Assembly (NCBI GenBank): GCA_020027635.1
Contig: JAHKKL010000079.1
Location: 1 to 7,254 of the forward strand
Direction: 5' to 3'
DNA length: 7,254 bases
Origin: Gammaproteobacteria bacterium
Lineage (GTDB): Bacteria > Pseudomonadota > Gammaproteobacteria > UBA9214
Shown here: positions 1 through 5,189 of the stretch, in pieces
Layout: the number at the start of each line of letters is the position of its first letter
How positions within the stretch are numbered: the stretch's first letter is position 1
The notes under the pieces: model-generated
What the model was told of the DNA's origin: nothing
The model's database searches: none
Seen by the model: only the letters and a program-made list of their open reading frames with translations
Translations under genes and position numbers: made by a program

Positions 1-927
1 GACCAGGCCGGCGACCGCGCCCGAGGCGATACCCAGCACGCTGGGCTTGCCGTGCGAGAGCCATTCCGCGAACATCCACGCCAGCGCCGCGGCGGCGGTA
101 GCGATCTGCGTGACGGCCATGGCCATGCCCGCGGTTCCGTTGGCGGCCACCGCGCTGCCCGCGTTGAAGCCGAACCAGCCGACCCACAGCATGGACGCGC
201 CCATCAGGGTGTAGCCCAGGTTATGCGGCGGCATGGCGGTGGTCGGATACCCTTTGCGCTTGCCGATCACGAGGCACGCCACCAGACCCGCGATACCGGC
301 GTTGATGTGCACGACCGTGCCGCCGGCGAAGTCCAGCACGCCCAGATCCCACAGCAGGCCGCCGTCGCCGCTCCACACCATGTGCGCAATCGGCGCGTAA
401 ATGACGGTGAACCAGATGCCCATGAACCACAGCAGCGCCGAGAATTTCATGCGCTCCGCGAACGCGCCCACGATCAGCGCCGGGGTGATGATCGCGAAGG
501 TCATCTGGAAGCACATGAATACCGTTTCGGGAATGGTGAGGGTCAGGCTGTCCAGACTCACACCGCTCAGAAATGCCTTGTTGAGGCTGCCGATGAAGGA
601 ATAGAGGTTGGTCACACCCTTCTCCATGCCGCTCGTGTCGAAGGCCAGACTGTAGCCGTACAGCGCCCACAGCACCGTGACCAGCGCGGTGATGGCGAAG
701 CATTGCATCATCACGCCCAGCACGTTCTTGGAACGCACCATGCCGGCATAAAATAACGCCAGGCCCGGAATGGTCATGAACAGAACCAGCGCGGTGGACG
801 TCAGCATCCAGGCGGTGTCACCGGAGTTCAGTGTCGGGGTGGCGTCCTCGGCCATCACCAGGGATGGCAGCAAGCCGAGTAATCCCACCATCAGGGCGCC
901 TGAACGCCCCTTGATCTGCTTAAACAT
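1..927 (-). CDS. amtB: AmtB-family ammonium channel, partial (N-terminal 309 residues)
   Basis: This is the inner-membrane ammonium channel, a trimer in known members, that GlnK gates. The frame is open from ATG at 927 to the window edge, so the last third or so of the usual 400-450 residues is missing. Residues 1-26 form a signal peptide ending VMA before EDATP, as in other AmtB precursors. Seven or eight hydrophobic segments follow. Family hallmarks visible are the GLALFYAGMVRSKN segment (55-68), the Phe gate pair F144 and F254, W185 of the external ammonium site, the structural Asp D199 in LDFAGG, and the first His of the pore twin-His pair, H207 in VVHINAGIAGL. The second pore His would lie beyond position 1. 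An AGAGGAGAG ribosome site (932-940) fixes the start. The gene begins 31 bp after the glnK stop, so the two are co-transcribed. Identity is very secure; only the C-terminus, which contacts GlnK, is unseen. Confidence 0.97.
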   Translation of the reverse strand, partial: MFKQIKGRSGALMVGLLGLLPSLVMAEDATPTLNSGDTAWMLTSTALVLFMTIPGLALFYAGMVRSKNVLGVMMQCFAITALVTVLWALYGYSLAFDTSGMEKGVTNLYSFIGSLNKAFLSGVSLDSLTLTIPETVFMCFQMTFAIITPALIVGAFAERMKFSALLWFMGIWFTVIYAPIAHMVWSGDGGLLWDLGVLDFAGGTVVHINAGIAGLVACLVIGKRKGYPTTAMPPHNLGYTLMGASMLWVGWFGFNAGSAVAANGTAGMAMAVTQIATAAAALAWMFAEWLSHGKPSVLGIASGAVAGLV

Positions 928-958
928 AATGCTCTCCTCTTCTGCTGATGGATTGAGA

Positions 959-1297
959 CTACAAGGCATCAGGACCGGACTCGCCGGTACGAATGCGGAT
1001 AGCCTGTTCAAGATCGAATACGAAAATCTTGCCGTCGCCGATCTTGCCGGTATTGGCCGCCTTGGAGATGGCCTCGATCACCCGATCGGCCATGTCCGCC
1101 GGGACGGCGGCCTCGATCTTTACCTTGGGCAGAAAATCGACCACGTATTCCGCACCCCGATAGAGTTCCGTATGGCCCTTCTGACGCCCGAAACCCTTGA
1201 CTTCGGTCACGGTGATGCCTTGCACACCGATATCGGAGAGGGCCTCGCGGACATCATCGAGCTTGAACGGCTTGATGATTGCAGTGACTAACTTCAT
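959..1297 (-). CDS. glnK: PII nitrogen regulatory protein GlnK
   Basis: This is a 112-residue PII signal-transduction protein, the standard family length. Known members are trimeric cytoplasmic sensors of 2-oxoglutarate and ATP/ADP. When nitrogen is plentiful, unmodified GlnK inserts its T-loop into AmtB and closes the channel. The T-loop (about 37-55) carries R47, the residue that plugs AmtB, and Y51, the site uridylylated by GlnD. The B-loop TGKIGDGKIFV (83-93) binds nucleotide phosphates. The opening MKLVTAIIKPFKLDDVREAL is typical of GlnK/GlnB. The AmtB neighbour favours the name GlnK over GlnB, although sequence alone separates them poorly. AGGAG about 8 bases before the ATG sets the start. 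It lies between the porin-like gene and amtB, and is expected to be expressed from the sigma-54 promoter upstream of the porin gene. Confidence 0.95.
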   Translation of the reverse strand: MKLVTAIIKPFKLDDVREALSDIGVQGITVTEVKGFGRQKGHTELYRGAEYVVDFLPKVKIEAAVPADMADRVIEAISKAANTGKIGDGKIFVFDLEQAIRIRTGESGPDAL

Positions 1298-1310
1298 AAC
1301 GTATCTCCTG

Positions 1311-1338
1311 GAATAAGGCCCGCCCTGCCGGGCGGGCC
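1311..1338 (-). terminator. Intercistronic GC hairpin between the porin gene and glnK
   Basis: A perfect 9-bp inverted repeat, GGCCCGCCC (1317-1325) and GGGCGGGCC (1330-1338), encloses a four-base loop. On the minus transcript it is followed by the short U-rich run TTATT, then by the glnK ribosome site. It sits 14 bases after the porin stop. The stem is strong but the U-tract is weak and interrupted, so I read it as a partial terminator or an RNA-stabilising intercistronic element that lowers glnK-amtB output relative to the porin. It is probably not a complete stop, because no other promoter for glnK is evident. Confidence 0.6.
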
Positions 1339-1352
1339 AACATAAAGTGCCG

Positions 1353-2057
1353 TTAGAAACTCTTGCTCAGGGAAGCCACGTAGTGGGCTTCGCAGAGATC
1401 CGATCCACCGCAGTCTGACTTCTTGATGTCGGTGTCGGTATAGGCCAGGCCCCAGTCGACGCCCAGCCAGGTCTTGCTTACCCCGAGCTTCCAGTCGACG
1501 TAGCTGTTATTGAAGTAATCCTCCGTACCGCTGCCGTAGTTGTTGCCAACGGAAGCCGACAGGGCGATCTCATAGGGCAACTCGTAGTCGAAGGAGCCTT
1601 CGATGCGGCTCGAGTCGTCGCTCGTACCGAACCAGTCCTTGCTGTAGTAGTAAGTTGCGCCGAACCACTTCCAGCCACCGCCGAGCTTCCATTCGGTCGT
1701 GGAATTGGAACTTCCACCTGGATAGTTGTAACGCAGCCAGCCCGCGTCATAGCTGAAGTCGTCCTTCTTGCCGGAGAGACCGGTATACAGGTCTAGTTCC
1801 ATGCTGGGGCTGTGGGTGCCGCCGAAGAAGGTTGGATCGACGTTGCTGCCCCAGGTACCGACATACCAAGTGACTGGATCGAAGTCGTGGCTGTAATCAA
1901 AACCACCGGAAATGGCCGGCTTCTCGTTGGTCTGGGAAACGCCACGCCAGATGTAGTCGCTCCCCATCGAGACGTTGGCGCTGATGTCGTCCGCCGCCGC
2001 GATGCCGGAAACAGTCGCCAGCGCCGCTGCGGTCAAGGTCTTGGTAAAGGTATTCAT
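1353..2057 (-). CDS. TorF/Gcw_chp-family putative outer-membrane porin
   Basis: This 234-residue protein resembles the proteobacterial Gcw_chp (TorF putative porin) family. Residues 1-22 are a signal peptide ending AAA before DDISANV. The mature part opens with the family-like segment NVSMGSDYIWRGVSQT, continues as alternating aromatic/polar beta-strand sequence rich in W, Y and G, and ends in Phe (SLSKSF), the usual recognition signal of beta-barrel assembly. C216 and C222, in a DCGGSDLCEAH segment near the end, are placed where they could form a disulfide. About 210 mature residues would suit a small barrel. The ATG at 2057 is supported by CAGGAGTC (2065-2072). The gene is first in an operon with glnK and amtB behind a sigma-54-type promoter. 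That suggests passage of ammonium or small nitrogen compounds across the outer membrane, but this is inference: the substrate cannot be read from the sequence and the family is functionally poorly known. Confidence 0.85.
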   Translation of the reverse strand: MNTFTKTLTAAALATVSGIAAADDISANVSMGSDYIWRGVSQTNEKPAISGGFDYSHDFDPVTWYVGTWGSNVDPTFFGGTHSPSMELDLYTGLSGKKDDFSYDAGWLRYNYPGGSSNSTTEWKLGGGWKWFGATYYYSKDWFGTSDDSSRIEGSFDYELPYEIALSASVGNNYGSGTEDYFNNSYVDWKLGVSKTWLGVDWGLAYTDTDIKKSDCGGSDLCEAHYVASLSKSF

Positions 2058-2172
2058 GTCTATCGACTCCTGTAATGTGTTAGCTGGAATGCAGATCTAT
2101 TAATCAAGGCAACTTTGCCACCGCAAACAGCGCGCAATGTGTTGTTGCTGTTTCGACTCACAATCTGCTTCA

Positions 2173-2188
2173 AGCAATCCATGTGCCA
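2173..2188 (-). promoter_or_regulatory. Sigma-54 (RpoN) promoter core for the porin-glnK-amtB operon
   Basis: The minus strand reads TGGCAC-ATGGA-TTGCT, which matches the RpoN consensus TGGCAC-N5-TTGCW at every specified position, with GG and GC separated by exactly 10 bases. Transcription would start about 12 bases downstream, near 2162, leaving a leader of roughly 100 nt before the porin ATG. An AT-rich stretch (2189-2210) lies just upstream, where a DNA bend (for example by IHF) is common, although I see no good IHF consensus. The location fits nitrogen control of glnK-amtB in Proteobacteria. Confidence 0.85.
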
Positions 2189-2249
2189 TTTTTAGTTATT
2201 ATTGATTTACAGTGGCTTACAGGCGCCACATGGATTAATATCATCCATG
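2176..2249. repeat. Three copies of the word ATCCATG/CATGGAT in the divergent promoter region
   Basis: AATCCATGTG (2176-2185), inside the sigma-54 core, recurs in perfect inverted orientation as CACATGGATT (2227-2236). The second copy forms another dyad with a third: CATGGAT (2229-2235), 7 bases, ATCCATG (2243-2249). The last copy abuts and shares bases with the NtrC-like dyad. A separate weak dyad GTGGC-N8-GCCAC (2212-2229) lies between. These may be operator half-sites for a further regulator, or coincidence in a short region. Confidence 0.45.
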
Positions 2250-2271
2250 ATGCCCCGTCATGGGGCATCAT
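2247..2271. promoter_or_regulatory. NtrC-like enhancer dyad upstream of the sigma-54 promoter
   Basis: This is a perfect 10-bp inverted repeat, ATGATGCCCC (2247-2256) and GGGGCATCAT (2262-2271), around five bases. Its inner 17 bp, TGCCCC-N5-GGGGCA, has the spacing of the NtrC consensus TGCACC-N5-GGTGCA with one symmetric change per half-site. The centre (2259) is about 97 bp upstream of the predicted start site, a usual enhancer distance. It could also form a hairpin in RNA, but it lies upstream of both divergent genes and has no U-tract on either strand. The binding protein is inferred, not shown. Confidence 0.6.
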
Positions 2272-2362
2272 CTAATGCGCGGATACAACAAATGCACCGC
2301 CTCAGGGCATAGGGGTCGGCTTCACTGGACAGGCCTCGTGCGGTTGCTCTATGGTGACAGCC

Positions 2363-2653
2363 ATGCTCGATCCCAAACTTTTCGATGATCTCGCCCGGCG
2401 CCTGGCCGACGCCGTTCCGGCCGGGGTCAAGGAAATACAGCAGGACGTGGAAAAAAATCTGCGCGCCATCCTGCAAGCGTCGCTGTCGAAAATGGATCTG
2501 GTGACCCGCGAGGAATTCGACGTGCAGTCACGCGTACTGGCGCGCACGCGCGAGAAACTCGACAATCTGGAAAAAACCATCAGCGCACTGGAAACGCGGT
2601 CACGGCGTGACGGGCCACAGGATCATCCACAAGACGACCAGATCCGGCAGTAA
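2363..2653 (+). CDS. ubiK: UbiK ubiquinone biosynthesis accessory factor (YqiC/BMFP family)
   Basis: This small protein is homologous to E. coli UbiK/YqiC, which supports aerobic ubiquinone synthesis with UbiJ and associates with membrane lipids. I start it at 2363 (MLDPKLFDDLARRL) because the family opens MIDPK and because GGTGA (2353-2357) lies five bases ahead. An in-frame ATG at 2351 would add MVTA but has no ribosome site. That gives 96 residues, the usual size. The N-terminal half is an amphipathic helix region (LARRLADAVPAGVKEIQQDVEKNL). Next comes the family signature KMDLVTREEFDVQSRVLARTREKL, given here in part as MDLVTREEFDVQ and LARTREKL, and then a coiled-coil segment (LDNLEKTISALETR). 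The tail is polar. It is divergent from the nitrogen operon and 58 bp upstream of comM on the same strand, so the two are probably co-transcribed. No confident promoter is visible. Confidence 0.9.
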   Translation: MLDPKLFDDLARRLADAVPAGVKEIQQDVEKNLRAILQASLSKMDLVTREEFDVQSRVLARTREKLDNLEKTISALETRSRRDGPQDHPQDDQIRQ

Positions 2654-2711
2654 CCGGCAATGAAGCCACCGCGGGGCGAGTCTCCGCGCGCACAACCAGG
2701 GAAGGACAACC

Positions 2712-4214
2712 ATGTCGCTGGCGATACTCTACAGCCGCGCCCAGGTGGGGATGGACGCCCCGCTGGTCACGGTCGAAGTGCACCTCTCCAACGGGCTGCC
2801 GGGCCTTTCCATCGTCGGCCTGCCGGAAACGGCGGTCAAGGAAAGCAAGGACCGGGTGCGCGGGGCGCTGCTGAATTCACGGTTCGAGTTCCCGATGCGT
2901 CGCATCACCATCAACCTCGCGCCCGCCGACCTGCCGAAGGAAGGCGGCCGGTTCGATCTGCCGATCGCGCTGGGCATACTGGCCGCCTCCGGCCAGATTC
3001 CGGGACACGCCTTACCGCACTACGAATTCGCGGGTGAGCTGGCCCTGTCCGGAGAACTGCGCCCCGTGCACGGCATTCTTCCCATGACGGTCCATACCCA
3101 GCGTGCGGGCCGCGCCCTCGTGGTACCGGCGGGCAACGTTGCCGAGGCCGCGCTGGTCGGATCGGCGAGCATCTATGCTGTCCGGCATCTGCTCGATATC
3201 AGCGCCCACCTGACGGGCGCGCACCCGCTGGAACCCCAGGCGCCATCTCGACCCACCGCCAGTGACATGCCGCTTCCTGACCTGGCCGATGTGCGCGGCC
3301 AGCATCACGCGCGGCGCGCCCTGGAGATCGCCGCCGCCGGCAGTCACAGCCTGTTGCTGATCGGGCCGCCGGGAACCGGCAAATCCCTGCTGGCGAGCCG
3401 CCTGCCGGGCATCCTCCCGGAACTGACCGAGGAGGAGGCCATGGAAACGGCCGCCGTCAACTCGATCAGCGGGCAGTCGATCGACAGCGTTACCTGGCGC
3501 CGCCGTCCCTTCCGCGCACCGCACCACACCGCCTCGGCCGTGGCGCTGGTCGGCGGCGGTTCGAACCCGCGACCCGGGGAAATATCCCTCGCCCATCACG
3601 GGGTGCTGTTTCTCGACGAGCTGCCCGAATTCGACCGTCGGGTTCTGGAGGTGCTGCGCGAGCCGCTCGAGTCCGGGCGCATCATGATTTCACGCGCGGC
3701 GCGGCAGGCGGAATACCCGGCGCGATTCCAGCTCATTGCGGCCATGAATCCCTGCCCCTGCGGCTATCTGGGCGACCCATCGGGGCGGTGTCGTTGCACG
3801 AGTGAACAGATCCGGCGTTACCGCGGCAAGCTTTCCGGTCCCCTGCTGGACCGCATCGACCTGCATGTCGAGGTGCCGCGCCTCGCCTTTCATGAGCTGG
3901 ATGGACCGATTGGAGAACGCAGTGCGGTCATCAGGGAACGCGTGGCGAGGGCGCGGGTGGTGCAGCTGAAACGCGGCCACGCCTTGAACAGCCAGCTTGA
4001 TAACCAGCAACTGGATGCGGTGTGCCTGCTGAAAAAAGCAGACCGCCTGTTGCTGCACCAGGCCATGCAGCGGCTGAATCTCTCGGCGCGGGCCTATCAC
4101 CGGATACTGAAAATCGCACGCACCATCGCGGACCTCGCGGATTCCCCCGACATCGAGACCATACATCTCGGCGAGGCGCTGGGCTACCGGTCAATGGATC
4201 GCGATTACGGCTAG
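2712..4214 (+). CDS. comM: ComM/YifB AAA+ helicase, magnesium-chelatase-like
   Basis: This 500-residue protein is a full-length member of the YifB/ComM family. In naturally competent bacteria ComM is a hexameric helicase that drives branch migration during integration of incoming DNA. The N-terminal domain (about 1-170), fold-related to Lon and ribosomal S5 domain 2, starts MSLAILYSRAQVGMDAPLV and contains NLAPADLPKEGGRFDLPIAL. The AAA+ Mg-chelatase-type domain (about 190-390) has Walker A GPPGTGKS at 218-225, Walker B GVLFLDELPEF at 297-307 and the family insert RPFRAPHHTAS at 265-274. A cysteine cluster, C348, C350, C360 and C362, resembles a metal-binding knuckle. The C-terminal lid (about 410-500) has LSARAYHRILKIARTIADL. 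AAGGA (2702-2706) precedes the ATG by five bases. It is intact with no missing motif. comM is widespread in non-competent bacteria too, so it does not prove transformability here. Confidence 0.96.
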   Translation: MSLAILYSRAQVGMDAPLVTVEVHLSNGLPGLSIVGLPETAVKESKDRVRGALLNSRFEFPMRRITINLAPADLPKEGGRFDLPIALGILAASGQIPGHALPHYEFAGELALSGELRPVHGILPMTVHTQRAGRALVVPAGNVAEAALVGSASIYAVRHLLDISAHLTGAHPLEPQAPSRPTASDMPLPDLADVRGQHHARRALEIAAAGSHSLLLIGPPGTGKSLLASRLPGILPELTEEEAMETAAVNSISGQSIDSVTWRRRPFRAPHHTASAVALVGGGSNPRPGEISLAHHGVLFLDELPEFDRRVLEVLREPLESGRIMISRAARQAEYPARFQLIAAMNPCPCGYLGDPSGRCRCTSEQIRRYRGKLSGPLLDRIDLHVEVPRLAFHELDGPIGERSAVIRERVARARVVQLKRGHALNSQLDNQQLDAVCLLKKADRLLLHQAMQRLNLSARAYHRILKIARTIADLADSPDIETIHLGEALGYRSMDRDYG

Positions 4215-4321
4215 ATGACGCGGCATTGCCGGGATGCGTTCACCCTCGACCGCGCGGCCTGAAAGCTCCCCATGCTTGCTTGTGCGGCGTGCCAGGTGCT
4301 TGTGATGACGTGCGCCCCTGT

Positions 4322-5050
4322 TTATTCGCTTTGCGGCTTGGCTCCCTGGGCTGCATCCCCGGATTTGTCGCCCCCCACGGCGATCAGCTCCACGTCGAAA
4401 ATCAGGGTCCGATGCGCCAGCGGTCCGCGGTCGCCGTAGGCAAGCTCGGACGGAATGAAGAGCTGGATCTTGCCGCCTTCCTTCACGAGCTGCAGACCCT
4501 CCGTCCAGCCCGTGATGACCCCATTGAGCGGGAAAGTGACCGGCTTGCCCTTGTCATACGAGCTGTCGAATTCCTGGCCGTTGATCAGGGTGCCGCGGTA
4601 ATTGACGGTCACTTCGTCGGTCGGGCCCGGGTTCTTGCCGCTACCGGCCTCGATGATCTTGTACTGCAACCCGCTCGTGGTGGTAACCACGCCCGGTTTC
4701 TTCGCGTTCTCCTCCAGGTACTTCTTACCGGCCGTCACGCTTTCAAGCTCCGCCTCGCGCCGCTTCGCCTGCTGTTCTGCGAGGACCTTGCGCTTGAGTT
4801 CCACCAGCATGGCGTTCATTTCCTGTTGCGACATCAGGGGCTCGCTGCCGGAAAGGGCATCCTGCATTCCCTTGATGACGGCCTCCGTGTTCAACTCGAT
4901 GCCCTGACGCTTGAAATCACCGCCGATCTGATAACCCAGGCTGTAGTTGATACGGGCGGTCTCATTGTCGAGTTTGAATGCCTCGCCGGCACTGGTAATT
5001 CCTGCCGGTATGGCCAGCACGGCAATGTTGATCAGGGTGGCAATTCGCAT
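4322..5050 (-). CDS. Periplasmic FKBP-type peptidyl-prolyl cis-trans isomerase (FkpA/Mip-like)
   Basis: This 242-residue secreted foldase should catalyse prolyl isomerisation in envelope proteins. Signal peptide residues 1-21 end TSA before GEAF. A helical FKBP_N dimerisation domain follows (about 25-118), with LGYQIGGDFKRQGIELN and a long charged helix, then the FKBP_C catalytic domain (about 120-226). By alignment with FKBP12, pocket residues present are Y151, F161, D162, F173, V178, I179, W182, Y205 and F218. The loop between Y205 and the last strand is about five residues shorter than in FKBP12 and lacks the usual IPP motif (GDRGPLAHRTL instead). The C-terminal 16 residues are a polar tail. 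I chose ATG 5050, preceded by GGAG, over an in-frame TTG at 5089, because only the former puts the signal peptide at the N-terminus. It is convergent with comM and lies downstream of a paralogue but behind a terminator, so it probably has its own promoter. Confidence 0.92.
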   Translation of the reverse strand: MRIATLINIAVLAIPAGITSAGEAFKLDNETARINYSLGYQIGGDFKRQGIELNTEAVIKGMQDALSGSEPLMSQQEMNAMLVELKRKVLAEQQAKRREAELESVTAGKKYLEENAKKPGVVTTTSGLQYKIIEAGSGKNPGPTDEVTVNYRGTLINGQEFDSSYDKGKPVTFPLNGVITGWTEGLQLVKEGGKIQLFIPSELAYGDRGPLAHRTLIFDVELIAVGGDKSGDAAQGAKPQSE

Positions 5051-5101
5051 AGTGTGTCTTTCTCCATTGTCAGGGGGTCGAACATGCAAAGCAGGCGCCG
5101 T

Positions 5102-5107
5102 AGTATA
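5102..5107 (-). promoter_or_regulatory. Possible -10 element for the periplasmic FKBP gene
   Basis: The minus strand has TATACT here, one base from TATAAT, placing a start near 5095 and a leader of about 45 nt. No good -35 lies at 16-18 bases; a T-rich run that belongs to the terminator occupies that area. The case rests on the -10 and on its position just after a terminator and just before an isolated gene. Confidence 0.4.
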
Positions 5108-5121
5108 AAGCAGGAATCCTC

Positions 5122-5147
5122 AAAAAAGCGCCGCCCGGAGGCAGCAC
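5122..5147 (-). terminator. Intrinsic terminator after the coiled-coil FKBP gene
   Basis: On the minus strand GTGCTGCC, loop TCCG and GGCGGCGC form an 8-bp stem (two G-U pairs) followed directly by six T residues (plus-strand A run 5122-5127). The stem starts about 42 bases after the stop of the coiled-coil FKBP gene. Strong stem, tetraloop and uninterrupted U-tract together make this a convincing Rho-independent terminator, separating the two FKBP genes into different transcripts. Confidence 0.85.
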
Positions 5148-5189
5148 CGATCGTCTGTCATCGCTCGAAGTTTCGGGCCGCGGGTAACC

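Noticed and set aside
52..756. A long plus-strand open frame opposite amtB (and a 160-residue minus-strand frame within it)
   Set aside because: The minus strand in another frame encodes a clear AmtB with signal peptide and pore motifs. The others are Arg/His-rich, low-complexity translations typical of shadows in GC-rich DNA.
2108..2120. A second sigma-54-like match (minus strand TGGCAAAGTTGCC) in the porin leader
   Set aside because: The GG to GC spacing is 7 rather than 10 bases, so it cannot be a -24/-12 element. It is a small dyad GGCAA-CT-TTGCC of unknown meaning.
2247..2271. Reading the 10-bp dyad as a transcription terminator
   Set aside because: It lies upstream of both divergent genes with no transcript known to end there, and has no T-run on either strand; an operator fits better.
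4215..4321. Bidirectional terminator between the convergent comM and FKBP genes
   Set aside because: Only a 4-bp CGGC/GCCG stem with no U-tract is visible, too weak to annotate.
5051..5089. N-terminal extension of the periplasmic FKBP from a TTG codon
   Set aside because: It would place 13 polar residues ahead of a good signal peptide. The ATG at 5050 has a GGAG upstream and gives a normal secreted precursor.
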